Part shown: positions 32,850-41,758 of the stretch, piece by piece
Layout: every line of letters starts with the position of its first letter
Position numbering within the stretch: the first letter of the stretch is position 1
Program-made: the position numbers and the translations under genes
DNA from: Thermoanaerobacter kivui
Lineage (GTDB): Bacteria; Bacillota; Thermoanaerobacteria; Thermoanaerobacterales; Thermoanaerobacteraceae
Reading direction: 5' to 3'
NCBI RefSeq assembly: GCF_000763575.1
Contig: NZ_CP009170.1
Span: forward strand, 1,677,501 to 1,741,500
Length of the DNA: 64,000 bases
The notes under the pieces: generated by a model
Told to the model about the DNA's origin: nothing
Databases searched by the model: none
Seen by the model: the letters and a program-made list of their open reading frames with translations, nothing else

Positions 32850-34322
32850 TTATTTTAACAATTTCTTTTGTATTTTACCAGCTGCATTCTTGGGAAGTTC
32901 GGGTACAAACTCAAAAATCTTTGGAATTTTATAGGATGCCAATTTATTCTTTAAAAAGTTTTGAAGCTCTTTTTTGTCAGCTTTCGCTCCTTCTTTTAGC
33001 ACCACAAAAGCTTTGACTTCTTCTCCTTTCAATGGGTCTCCTACCCCTATTACAGCCACTTCTAAAACATCTGGATGTTCTAACAAGGCATCTTCTACTT
33101 CCCTCGGATATACGTTAAACCCACCTAATATTATCATGTCTTTTAGTCTATCTACAATGTAAAAATATCCGTCTTCATCTTTTTTTGCAAGGTCACCTGT
33201 GTGGAGCCAACCACCCCTTAAAGTCTTGGCGGTTTCTTCTGGCATGTTGTGATAACCAACCATTATATTTGGTCCCCTTAAAACAAGCTCTCCTACTTCT
33301 CCAACGGGAAGTTCGTTATCATTTTCATCCACTATCTTTGCTTCTACACACGGAAGTGGCAATCCTACAGACCCCGGCTTTCTTATGGCATCAGGCTCTA
33401 AAGGATTTAAAAGTGCAACAGGAGCTGCTTCACTTAAACCATAGCCTTCTACAAGCGGGAAATTGAATTTTTCCTCAAACCCTCTTTGTATCTCAGGGGC
33501 TAATGGAGCTCCACCTGATATAGCTAACCTTAAAGCTTTAAATTGTCCTTTTTCTACCATCCTCATGAGAACAGCAAACATCGAAGGCACTCCGCAAAAT
33601 ACAGTTACATCTTCTTTTGTCAGTATCTCCAATGTGTCTTTTGGCATAAAACTTTCTTTTATTGTAATAGCAGAACCCAAATAAAATCCAAGAAGTATGT
33701 TGACTGTCCAAGAAAAGCTGTGGAAAAGCGGCAATACGCACAAAAAGTTATCCTCTGGCCCTAAGTCAGAAACATCGTCTAATGCTTTTACATCAGCAAT
33801 GAAGTTATTGTGAGTAAGCATCGCACCTTTAGGTTTCCCTGTCGTTCCAGAGGTATATATATACGTACATACTTCGTCTGGTTCTATTTCAACATGTTGA
33901 GAAGGACCCATTTTTAAAATTGCATTAATGGTATTTTCATCTAAAACGACCACATTTTTGAGATTCAATCTTCCTAATTGAGACTTATCAATTTTTTGAG
34001 CTATTAAAGGATGAATGACTATAGTATTAGCACCTGATTCAATAATTATATATGCAATTTCTTCAAGTATAAGCATCATGTTTAGCGGTACAACAATTGC
34101 TCCTGCTTTAGATGCTCCCATAAAAGAAAAAATATATTCAGGGCAATTAGGAAAACTCAATGCTACTCTATCACCTTTTTTTACACCTATTGATTGAAAA
34201 AAAGAAGCGTATTTATCTATTAAAGTGTCCACTTCTCCGTAAGTATAAACTCTGTCTTTAAATTTTATCGCCACATGGTTGTCAGGCACTTTTGCGTTTT
34301 TGTGAAGTTCATGAATTTTCAT
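32850..34322 (-). CDS. Acyl-CoA synthetase (AMP-forming, long-chain fatty acid CoA ligase type)
   Basis: A 490-residue ANL-superfamily adenylating enzyme. The P-loop YTSGTTGKPKGAMLTH (about 152-167), GYGLSEA, the hinge region HTGDLAKKDEDGYFYIVDR and the C-terminal catalytic lysine (AAGKIQKK) are all present. It activates a carboxylic acid, probably a fatty acid, with ATP and CoA. It is last in a leftward run hprK - PHP - glcK - ligase, 12 bases after glcK. Chain length specificity is not predictable. Confidence 0.9.
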   Translation of the reverse strand: MKIHELHKNAKVPDNHVAIKFKDRVYTYGEVDTLIDKYASFFQSIGVKKGDRVALSFPNCPEYIFSFMGASKAGAIVVPLNMMLILEEIAYIIIESGANTIVIHPLIAQKIDKSQLGRLNLKNVVVLDENTINAILKMGPSQHVEIEPDEVCTYIYTSGTTGKPKGAMLTHNNFIADVKALDDVSDLGPEDNFLCVLPLFHSFSWTVNILLGFYLGSAITIKESFMPKDTLEILTKEDVTVFCGVPSMFAVLMRMVEKGQFKALRLAISGGAPLAPEIQRGFEEKFNFPLVEGYGLSEAAPVALLNPLEPDAIRKPGSVGLPLPCVEAKIVDENDNELPVGEVGELVLRGPNIMVGYHNMPEETAKTLRGGWLHTGDLAKKDEDGYFYIVDRLKDMIILGGFNVYPREVEDALLEHPDVLEVAVIGVGDPLKGEEVKAFVVLKEGAKADKKELQNFLKNKLASYKIPKIFEFVPELPKNAAGKIQKKLLK

Positions 34323-34334
34323 AATTATCCTCCT

Positions 34335-35273
34335 TTAACTTAATATGGCGGCGCCGATGATCCCTGCATCATTTCCAAGCTCTGCTTTTCTTATGTCAGC
34401 ATACGGTAGCTCTTTGAATAAAATATTCTCTGCCACTTCTTTTTTAAGAGGCTTTATGAGAAAATCCCCTGCATTTGCAACTCCTCCACCCAATATTATC
34501 ACTTCAGGGTCAAACATGTTTATCACATTTACAATTCCAATAGCTAAGTATTTGACGTAGTCATTGAAAATTCGCATTGCTTGCTCATCGTACTGCTTCG
34601 CCGCGTCAATTACATTTTTAGCCGTTATGCTGTTTATATCTCCATTTGCAAATTTTAAAATAAGTGTGTCAGGATTTTTCTCTGCTGCCTTTTTACCTTC
34701 TCTTATTAAAGCAGTTGCTGAAGCATATGTCTCTAAACATCCAATTTTACCACAGTTACATCTTATACCATTGTCTCCTATCACTATGTGTCCAAGCTCA
34801 GGAGCAAAATGATGGGCACCATTGTATATTTTGCCATCAAGGATAAAACCAGAACCTACTCCTGTTCCTAAGGTAATTATCACTGAGGACTTAGAACCTT
34901 TGCCAGCCCCATATACTGCTTCTGCCAAAGCCGCTACATTTGCATCATTGTCCATATATATTGGCAAATCAATGTATTTTCTCATTTCTTTTGCAAGGGG
35001 GATTTTTATCCAAAAGAGATTCACTGCTCGTATTACTATGCCTTTTTCGCTATCTGCTACACCCGGGACTCCTATTCCCATTGACTTAATGTCACTTACA
35101 CTTAGATTACTCCTCTTAATAAGTTCAAGAGCTATATCCGCTATGTCTTTGGCAATCGCTTCATATCCCCTTTCCGGTTTTGTCGGCCTGCTGCCTCTAG
35201 CTACTATACGTCCTTCTTCATCCACCAATCCAACAGCAATATTAGTGCCTCCAAGGTCAACACCAATTCTCAT
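34335..35273 (-). CDS. glcK: ROK-family glucokinase
   Basis: A 312-residue ROK sugar kinase with the ATP-site DLGGTNIAVG (about 5-14), the catalytic Asp of IYMDNDANVAAL (about 100-111), the zinc motif CNCGKIGCLE (about 160-170) and GGGVANAG. It phosphorylates glucose to glucose-6-phosphate with ATP. The start overlaps the stop of the PHP gene by 4 bases, so they are coupled. Its place behind hprK ties it to carbon-source control. A non-glucose hexose cannot be excluded, but the motif set favours glucokinase. Confidence 0.88.
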   Translation of the reverse strand: MRIGVDLGGTNIAVGLVDEEGRIVARGSRPTKPERGYEAIAKDIADIALELIKRSNLSVSDIKSMGIGVPGVADSEKGIVIRAVNLFWIKIPLAKEMRKYIDLPIYMDNDANVAALAEAVYGAGKGSKSSVIITLGTGVGSGFILDGKIYNGAHHFAPELGHIVIGDNGIRCNCGKIGCLETYASATALIREGKKAAEKNPDTLILKFANGDINSITAKNVIDAAKQYDEQAMRIFNDYVKYLAIGIVNVINMFDPEVIILGGGVANAGDFLIKPLKKEVAENILFKELPYADIRKAELGNDAGIIGAAILS

Positions 35274-36007
35274 TCTTCCTCCTCTCCAATTTTCCGTTTT
35301 TTCTCTTTAAGATATTCTTTTATTTTTCCAACATCAGTATTAAGCACTAAATCTTCAGTTATACCGGCATTCTTAATAACTTTGAGAGCTTCCTCAAACC
35401 TTCCTACATCAAAGCTTACATGGGCATCGCTTCCTACAGCAATTTTTACTCCCATTTCTTTCGCTTTTTTAGCAATGAGAAAACAATTTTCTTCACTGCC
35501 TTTTCTTGAGCTTACAAAGGAGCTGTTGTTTATTTCAATGAATTTGCCGTATTCTTTAGCAGCCATTAAGACTTTTTCAATATCTATTGGATATATTGGA
35601 TTCCCCGGATGCCCTATTATGTCTACATAAGGGTTTTTTAGCGCATTAATAATCGCCTGGGTGTTTTTTTCTACATCGTCACTGGGCTCAAAACATACGT
35701 CATGCAAACTGGCGATCACTATATCGAGGTTTTTTAGTATTCTTTCGGGAAGGTCTAAGGACCCATCTACATCCATTATATTAGCCTCTACTCCCTTTAA
35801 TATCTCTACCTCCTCTATTTTTTCAGGTATTACCTTTAAATTTCCAAAATGCCAAAGGTGAGCAGCCCCTGGCATTTTAGGCCCGTGGTCTGTCATGCAT
35901 ATGAGTTTAAGACCTTTTTTATAAGCCTCTCTTGCGTTTTCTGTAATAGTGCTGTAAGCGTGACCGCTGGAAATTGTGTGAGTGTGAGTGTCCAAAACTA
36001 ACTTCAA
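35270..36007 (-). CDS. PHP-domain phosphatase (YcdX-like)
   Basis: A 245-residue PHP-fold metal-dependent phosphoesterase. Metal ligands are visible in DTHTHTISSGHAYST (about 6-20), MTDHGP (about 39-44), KGVEAN (about 72), HPGNPIYP and VGSDAHVSFD near the C-terminus. This matches the trinuclear-zinc YcdX/histidinol-phosphatase-like group. The substrate is unknown. It lies 15 bases after hprK and overlaps glcK by 4 bases. Confidence 0.87.
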   Translation of the reverse strand: MKLVLDTHTHTISSGHAYSTITENAREAYKKGLKLICMTDHGPKMPGAAHLWHFGNLKVIPEKIEEVEILKGVEANIMDVDGSLDLPERILKNLDIVIASLHDVCFEPSDDVEKNTQAIINALKNPYVDIIGHPGNPIYPIDIEKVLMAAKEYGKFIEINNSSFVSSRKGSEENCFLIAKKAKEMGVKIAVGSDAHVSFDVGRFEEALKVIKNAGITEDLVLNTDVGKIKEYLKEKKRKIGEEEE

Positions 36008-36022
36008 CTTTATCCTCTCCCT

Positions 36023-36940
36023 TTAATTCCCTATTTGTTTTAATAATTTTTTGTTAAGCTCATGGGCAGCATTGTACCCCATCTGTTTTTGCCTGTGATT
36101 CATCGCTGCCACCTCTACTATTATCGCAAGATTCCTTCCTGGCCTTACGGGTATAGTGAGTTTTGGAACCTTAACATCTAAAAATTTGATATAATCGTCT
36201 TCTAATCCTAATCTGTCGTAATATTTATCTTCGTCCCATTCTTCCAATTGAATGACTAAATCTATGCTCATTGTATTTCTAACAGATCCAACACCGTACA
36301 ACGTCTTTATGTCAAGTATGCCAATACCCCTTATCTCAATAAAGTGCCTTATTATCTCAGGTGAACTTCCTTGAAGCTTGTCCTCGCTTATCTTGCTGAT
36401 TTCCACCGCATCATCAGCAACCAGTCGGTGTCCCCTTTTAATTAGCTCTAATGCCGTTTCACTTTTCCCTATGCCACTTTCTCCTAACAAAAGAACACCT
36501 ATTCCATATACATCCACAAGGTCTCCGTGAATAGTAATTTGTGGTGCTAATTTTTCGTCAATGTAATTTATGAGCCTATTTATAAATTTGGTAGAAGCTT
36601 CTTTTGTCCTTAGAAGGTATCTATCGTGTTTTTGCGCAGCATCTATAAGTTCTTGACGTATATTTAAATCCCTCGTTACAATAAGACAGGGAATGGGGTA
36701 ATTAAAAAATCTATCCGCTCTTTCAGCCAATACATCATCTGGCAGCTGTTCTATAAAAGTTGTTTCAACTTTTCCTATGATTTGCACTCTTTCATAAGCA
36801 AAATGCTCATAAAAACCAGAAAATTGAAGGCCTGGTCTGTTTACATCGCTGGTAGTTATATCTATTTTATTGTTTTTGGCTTCCACAACAACTTCTAAAT
36901 TTAAATCTTTTATCAAAGTTTCAACAGGAATCTTATCCAC
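36023..36940 (-). CDS. hprK: HPr kinase/phosphorylase
   Basis: A bifunctional enzyme that phosphorylates and dephosphorylates HPr (and Crh) on Ser46, setting carbon catabolite repression through CcpA. The C-terminal kinase domain has the Walker A GESGIGKS (about 153-160), the HPrK signature EIRGIGILD near 203 and the catalytic His region at GHRLVADD. It is 305 residues, of usual length. It is first in an operon with the PHP phosphatase, glucokinase and acyl-CoA ligase. A TATAAT lies in the short spacer shared with birA, which runs the other way. Confidence 0.95.
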   Translation of the reverse strand: MDKIPVETLIKDLNLEVVVEAKNNKIDITTSDVNRPGLQFSGFYEHFAYERVQIIGKVETTFIEQLPDDVLAERADRFFNYPIPCLIVTRDLNIRQELIDAAQKHDRYLLRTKEASTKFINRLINYIDEKLAPQITIHGDLVDVYGIGVLLLGESGIGKSETALELIKRGHRLVADDAVEISKISEDKLQGSSPEIIRHFIEIRGIGILDIKTLYGVGSVRNTMSIDLVIQLEEWDEDKYYDRLGLEDDYIKFLDVKVPKLTIPVRPGRNLAIIVEVAAMNHRQKQMGYNAAHELNKKLLKQIGN

Positions 36941-37107
36941 ACCTTCACCTCCTGCCGCTAAAAAACCGCTGCGTTTAATTCAATTATATTATTTAAAACC
37001 AAATAAGTAAATAAGTTAAAATGTCACGTTTAGGTAAAATCTTTTATTTTTACAAGATTTATATTATAATATTTGTATACCTCTATCAAAAATTTTGGGG
37101 TGAAAAA

Positions 37108-38088
37108 ATGCTAAGGTCAAAGCTTCTTAAACTTTTAAAAGAAAACAAAGGCGAGTATGTATCAGGGCAAAAACTGTGTGAACAACTCAACGTCTCAAGG
37201 ACTGCAGTGTGGAAGCATATAAATGGATTAAAAAATGAGGGATATCAAATAAAAGCCCACCACAAAATGGGATACATGTTGTCTTCTGAACCAGACGTGT
37301 TAATTTATGAAGAAGTATCACCTTATCTCTCTACAAATTTCATAGGTAAATATTATATACATAAATCAATTATTGATTCTACAAACAATTTTGCTAAGGA
37401 AATCGCATCAAATGCTCCCGATGGAACTATAATTATTGCAGAAGAACAGACATCGGGGAGAGGTCGATTAGGAAGAAGTTGGCTATCTCAAAAAGGCTGT
37501 GGCATATGGATGTCCGTCATTTTAAAACCTGATTTGCAGCCACAACAAGCTATTAATTTGACACAAGTAGCAGCAATTTCTGTAGTTAAAGCTATTGAAG
37601 AAATAGTCAATGTAGAATGTAAAATAAAATGGCCAAACGATATAATACTAAACAACAAGAAAGTGTGTGGAATATTGACAGAGATGAGTTCAGAAATAGA
37701 CAAAATAAACTACGTGGTAATAGGAATTGGAGTCAATGTAAACTGTGACAATTTCCCTGAAGAATTAAAAGGCAAAGCCACTTCCTTGTACTTAGAAACC
37801 CATTCTAAAATTGATAGAAAAAAACTTACCGGCAGCATTTTAAATAACCTGGAACTTTACTATAACGCATATTTACAAAAGGGCTTTGACTACATAAGGC
37901 CTATATGTATTGAAAAATCCATAACAATAGGGAGGCAGATAAAAGTCATTACCAATGAGGGTGAAATCCAAGGATACGCTGTCACTATTGACAATACTGG
38001 AAGTTTAGTAGTAGATACAAAAGAAGCTAAAAGAATTAGTATTATGTCAGGAGATGTATCCGTAAGGGGATTACTGGATTATGTTTAA
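37108..38088 (+). CDS. birA: Bifunctional biotin-protein ligase / biotin operon repressor
   Basis: The 326-residue protein has an N-terminal winged helix (LKENKGEYVSGQKLCEQLNV) and a biotin-protein ligase core with the biotinyl-AMP loop SGRGRLGRSW (about 117-126) and KWPNDI (about 177-182), plus a C-terminal SH3-like domain. It biotinylates carboxylases and represses biotin genes. The ATG at 37108 has GGGGTG as ribosome-binding site; the upstream in-frame ATG at 37021 has none. It is divergent from hprK and followed by the repeat element 38092-38462. Confidence 0.93.
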   Translation: MLRSKLLKLLKENKGEYVSGQKLCEQLNVSRTAVWKHINGLKNEGYQIKAHHKMGYMLSSEPDVLIYEEVSPYLSTNFIGKYYIHKSIIDSTNNFAKEIASNAPDGTIIIAEEQTSGRGRLGRSWLSQKGCGIWMSVILKPDLQPQQAINLTQVAAISVVKAIEEIVNVECKIKWPNDIILNNKKVCGILTEMSSEIDKINYVVIGIGVNVNCDNFPEELKGKATSLYLETHSKIDRKKLTGSILNNLELYYNAYLQKGFDYIRPICIEKSITIGRQIKVITNEGEIQGYAVTIDNTGSLVVDTKEAKRISIMSGDVSVRGLLDYV

Positions 38089-38091
38089 ACA

Positions 38092-38462
38092 AAATCTTGA
38101 CGCTCCAGTTTGTTGACAAAGTTAAAAAATGTTCAAAGGAGATATTTTGCATCGTCGCTCCGGTGTTCCAAAGCGACAAAACTAAAGCTCGACCTTCGGG
38201 CTCCGGCAGGGTACCTACGTCAGGTGGCATCCATGCCTTAAGGTGCCCGCCTCCGCCATCCATGGCTTCGGCCCTGCCTCCACCCTCGGTCTTGCTAAGT
38301 TTCCCGGCACTCAAGTAGGAGAGTTTGATAAAGCAAAAATAGAAAAAACAAGCATACTTACTTGAGTGCCGGGTCGCTTTGTAACAAGTCGCTCCTTATG
38401 CAAAATATCTCCTTTACGAAAGTTTGTCTATAGTCTGAAGCATCAAGACAAATCTTGACGCT
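38092..38462. repeat. GC-rich inverted-repeat element flanked by 13-bp direct repeats (MITE-like)
   Basis: AAATCTTGACGCT flanks the region as a direct repeat (38092-38104 and 38450-38462). Inside, AAAGGAGATATTTTGCAT (38135-38152) and its perfect complement (38398-38415) form 18-bp inverted repeats. CCCGGCACTCAAGTA (38303-38317) pairs with 38359-38373. The middle (about 38180-38310) is much richer in G+C than the surroundings. No protein is supported. It fills the gap between convergent birA and uvrC. Confidence 0.7.
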
Positions 38463-38464
38463 TT

Positions 38465-40312
38465 TTATTTCCTAAAATATTCATATACAGCTTGAGCAGC
38501 TTTTTCATTCATTCCTTCTACTTTTTTAAGTTGTTCTACACTTGCCCTTTTTATTTCTTCTATGGACTTGAAGGCATCATATAAGGCTTTTGCCCTTTTT
38601 TCACCTATGCTGGGGATATTGAGAAGTTCGCTTTTAAATCTTTTGCTTTGCTTTTCTTTGTGGAAATTTATAGCAAATCTATGAGCTTCTTCTTGTATTT
38701 GAGCAATCAGGCGAAAAGCTTTTGTAGTCATAGGTATGTCAATTTCTCCTTGAGAGGACACCAACCCGCGAGTCCTATGCTTTGCATCTTTTACCATTCC
38801 GTATACAGGAATTGAAACTCCTAAGTCATCTAATCCCTGTTGTGCCGCATTTACATGCCCTATGCCGCCGTCTACTAATATCAAGTCAGGCATTTCAGCA
38901 AATTTTGCCTTATCCTCTTTAAGTTCACCTTTTTCAATAAGCTTTTTTTCTTCAATACCGTGCAAAAAGCGCCTTTCTAGAACTTCTCTCATGCTCTGGT
39001 AATCGTCTTGCCCTTCAACATGCTTTACATTGAATCTTCTGTACTGACTTTTTTTAGGCTTGCCATCCACAAATACCACCATAGACCCTACGTTATCCTG
39101 ACCTTTGGTGTTTGAAATATCATAGGCTTCAATTCTCTTGGCGTAGTCGAGTCCCACTAAATTAGAAAGTTCTAATACAGCTTCGTCTTTTGAAATTTCT
39201 TCTCTTATTGATATGTCATTTTTAAGGGCTTCTAAAGCATTTTGATACACCATATCCACAAGCTCTTTTTTCTTTCCTCTTACAGGAATTGTTATAAAAA
39301 CTTTGTTGCCTCTCTTTTGTGATAGCCATTCACTAAGCAGCTCTTTTTCTTCCAATTCCACATCAGTTATTATTTCCTTGGGAATGTAAGGCGCACCTTC
39401 ATAAAATTGCTTTATAAAAGAAGAGATAATTTCGCCCCTTTCCATTCCCTCAGTGTTTTTCATATAATAATGCTCTCTTCCGCTTAATTTTCCATTTCGT
39501 ACAAAGAACACCTGTATACAGGAAATATCCGCACTCCGGGCCATTGAAATTATATCCTGTTCATCTTCTCCTACTGATACCACTTTTTGTTTTTCTGACG
39601 TCCTTTCAATAGCAAAAATCTGGTCTCTAATTCTCGCCGCCTCTTCAAAACGCAAATCTTCTGCCGCTTTTTGCATGTCTTCTTTAAGTTTTTGTATGAG
39701 CCAATCCCTCTTTCCATCAAGAAAGAGAACTGCCTGATTAACTAATTTTCTATAATCTTCTTTATTTATTTTGTTAGCACAAGGGGCAGAACACAATCCT
39801 ATGTGGTAATAGAGACATTCTCTAACCTTACCCATGTCCTTTTCAATATTTCTGTTACATGTCCTTATTGGAAACATTTTTCTGACAAGTTTTATAGTCT
39901 CCCTCACTGCAAAGGCACTGCTATAAGGCCCAAAATATTTAGCCCCATCTGGCTCAATTCTTCTTGTAAACATTATGCGAGGATATTCTTCGTTTACCGT
40001 AACTTTAATGTAAGGATAATTTTTGTCGTCTTTCAAAAGCACATTGTATTTAGGCCGGTATTTTTTTATTAAATTGCACTCCAGCATCAAAGCCTCAAGT
40101 TCTGTGTCGGTTACAATGTATTCAAAGTCTTCAATATTTGAAACCATTATCTTTACTTTTGGAGGTTGATTTTCTTTGTTCTGGAAGTACTGCCTCACTC
40201 TATTTTTGAGAACTACCGCTTTCCCAACATAAATTATTTTGCCACTTTTGTCTTTCATTATATAAACGCCAGGCTTTTCCGGCAAAAGTTTTAATTTCTC
40301 TTCTATATTCAT
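38465..40312 (-). CDS. uvrC: UvrABC excinuclease subunit C
   Basis: UvrC makes both incisions in nucleotide excision repair. The 615-residue protein has the N-terminal GIY-YIG nuclease domain (PGVYIMKDKSGKIIYVGKA), a UVR motif (about 200-235) that binds UvrB, the RNase H-like C-terminal nuclease, and tandem helix-hairpin-helix at the end (LLNIPSIGEKRAKAL, LKKVEGMNEKAAQ). The ATG at 40312 has AAGGTGATGG 4 bases before it; earlier ATGs at 40318 and 40321 are poorer. It ends a long leftward gene array that also holds uvrA and uvrB. Confidence 0.95.
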   Translation of the reverse strand: MNIEEKLKLLPEKPGVYIMKDKSGKIIYVGKAVVLKNRVRQYFQNKENQPPKVKIMVSNIEDFEYIVTDTELEALMLECNLIKKYRPKYNVLLKDDKNYPYIKVTVNEEYPRIMFTRRIEPDGAKYFGPYSSAFAVRETIKLVRKMFPIRTCNRNIEKDMGKVRECLYYHIGLCSAPCANKINKEDYRKLVNQAVLFLDGKRDWLIQKLKEDMQKAAEDLRFEEAARIRDQIFAIERTSEKQKVVSVGEDEQDIISMARSADISCIQVFFVRNGKLSGREHYYMKNTEGMERGEIISSFIKQFYEGAPYIPKEIITDVELEEKELLSEWLSQKRGNKVFITIPVRGKKKELVDMVYQNALEALKNDISIREEISKDEAVLELSNLVGLDYAKRIEAYDISNTKGQDNVGSMVVFVDGKPKKSQYRRFNVKHVEGQDDYQSMREVLERRFLHGIEEKKLIEKGELKEDKAKFAEMPDLILVDGGIGHVNAAQQGLDDLGVSIPVYGMVKDAKHRTRGLVSSQGEIDIPMTTKAFRLIAQIQEEAHRFAINFHKEKQSKRFKSELLNIPSIGEKRAKALYDAFKSIEEIKRASVEQLKKVEGMNEKAAQAVYEYFRK

Positions 40313-40330
40313 TACCATCACCTTGGGGTT

Positions 40331-41758
40331 TTATTTAGTTAAATACGCCTTTATTATATCTCTTGCTATAGGTGCTGCTACTTCCCCACCTGCACCGCCG
40401 TTTTCAACTATTACACTTACAACAATCTGTGGACTTTCGGCAGGCGCAAAACCTACAAACCATGCGTGAGGTTTGCCGTGGGGATTTTCTGCAGTACCAG
40501 TTTTGCCTGCAACTGTAATACCAGGAATTTGTGCAGCTGTCCCCGTTCCTTCTCTCACCGCACCTATTGTTAATTCTTTAATTGTATTTGCCACTTCTTT
40601 TGAAATAGGATTTAGATACTGGGAAGGAGTGCTTTTTTCTATAACTGTACACGAAATTGGATCTACCACATATCTCATGAGATAAGGCTTCATTATGACT
40701 CCATCATTTGCAACAGCAGAAGCGACTAAGGCCATTGTAAGAGGTGTCACCAGTATTTTTCCTTGACCTATTGAAGTCTCCGCCAGAGCAACTTTTCCAC
40801 CAACTGTAGGAAGAGGTGGAAATTGATTTTTAGCTGTATCTATCTCCAAAGGAACTTGCCTATCCAATCCAAAATTATAAGCCATTGTCTGCAAATTTTC
40901 ACTTCCTACATTCAATCCAATTTCTATAAAAGCTGAATTACAGGAGACATAAAAAGCTTTTTTAAAATCTAATATTCCATGGGCAATCCCTTCATAATCA
41001 CTTATTTTGTTTCCATCAACTATTATATACCCTTTACAGTTGAAAGTCTTGTTGTACAACTCTGGTTTGTAAGTTAGAGCCGCAGAAGCTGTCACAATTT
41101 TAAAAACAGAACCTGGAGGATACAAACCTTGTGTAGCCCTGTTTAAAACTACTTTGTCAGGGCTTGTCATTATTTCTTTCCAATTCTCCCCTAAAGTATT
41201 AGGGTCATAAGAAGGGGTAGAGACCATGGCTAAGATTTCCCCTGTTTTAGGATTTAAAGCCACCACTGCTCCTTTTTTTCCTTCCATCTCTTTATAAGCA
41301 AGGTCTTGAAGAGTTTTATCTATTGTCAAATATACATTATCACCTACCTGCCCTTTTGCTAAAACCAATTTCCTTAGAATAATTATTGGGTCATTTCCTA
41401 CCATTCCAAGTAATTCTCTGTCATAAGCCTTTTCTATTCCTGCATTTCCCTGTTGATATATTCTACGGCTATACCCTATTACTTGAGCAAAAGCAGGACC
41501 ATCTAAGTATTCTCTTTTTTGGGAACCATCTGCTTCAATTATACTCTTTGCAAGTACAATTCCATTTCTATCTAAAATACTACCTCGTAATATCTTTTTT
41601 TCTTGTTCTATAAGCCTACGATTATAAACACTGTAAGAACTTGTGATTAACTTTTCCCTTTCATACAATTGGAAATAAGTCAAATAAGCAATTAAACTAA
41701 AAAAAAGAATAGAAAAAAAACAAAAGAGGATTTTAATATTGCGGTTTAAGTTGTGCAT
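40331..41758 (-). CDS. Class B penicillin-binding protein (PbpA/PBP2-like)
   Basis: About 475 residues: an N-terminal membrane anchor (about 6-28), a short dimerisation region and a transpeptidase domain with SxxK (PPGSVFKI, near 215), SCN (VSCNSAF) and KTGT (GKTGTAE). It cross-links peptidoglycan. Its start overlaps the end of ftsW, and the FHA gene precedes that; this order equals the FHA-RodA/FtsW-PbpA module known from actinobacteria and many clostridia. The ATG at 41758 is chosen for GGAGG spacing; an in-frame start at 41791 is possible. Confidence 0.9.
   Translation of the reverse strand: MHNLNRNIKILFCFFSILFFSLIAYLTYFQLYEREKLITSSYSVYNRRLIEQEKKILRGSILDRNGIVLAKSIIEADGSQKREYLDGPAFAQVIGYSRRIYQQGNAGIEKAYDRELLGMVGNDPIIILRKLVLAKGQVGDNVYLTIDKTLQDLAYKEMEGKKGAVVALNPKTGEILAMVSTPSYDPNTLGENWKEIMTSPDKVVLNRATQGLYPPGSVFKIVTASAALTYKPELYNKTFNCKGYIIVDGNKISDYEGIAHGILDFKKAFYVSCNSAFIEIGLNVGSENLQTMAYNFGLDRQVPLEIDTAKNQFPPLPTVGGKVALAETSIGQGKILVTPLTMALVASAVANDGVIMKPYLMRYVVDPISCTVIEKSTPSQYLNPISKEVANTIKELTIGAVREGTGTAAQIPGITVAGKTGTAENPHGKPHAWFVGFAPAESPQIVVSVIVENGGAGGEVAAPIARDIIKAYLTK

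Noticed and set aside
38042-38314. 90-aa minus and 73-aa plus frames in the GC-rich element
   Set aside because: Composition is Pro/Gly/Ala-biased as expected from GC-rich non-coding DNA, both strands are open at once, and no start signals are present.
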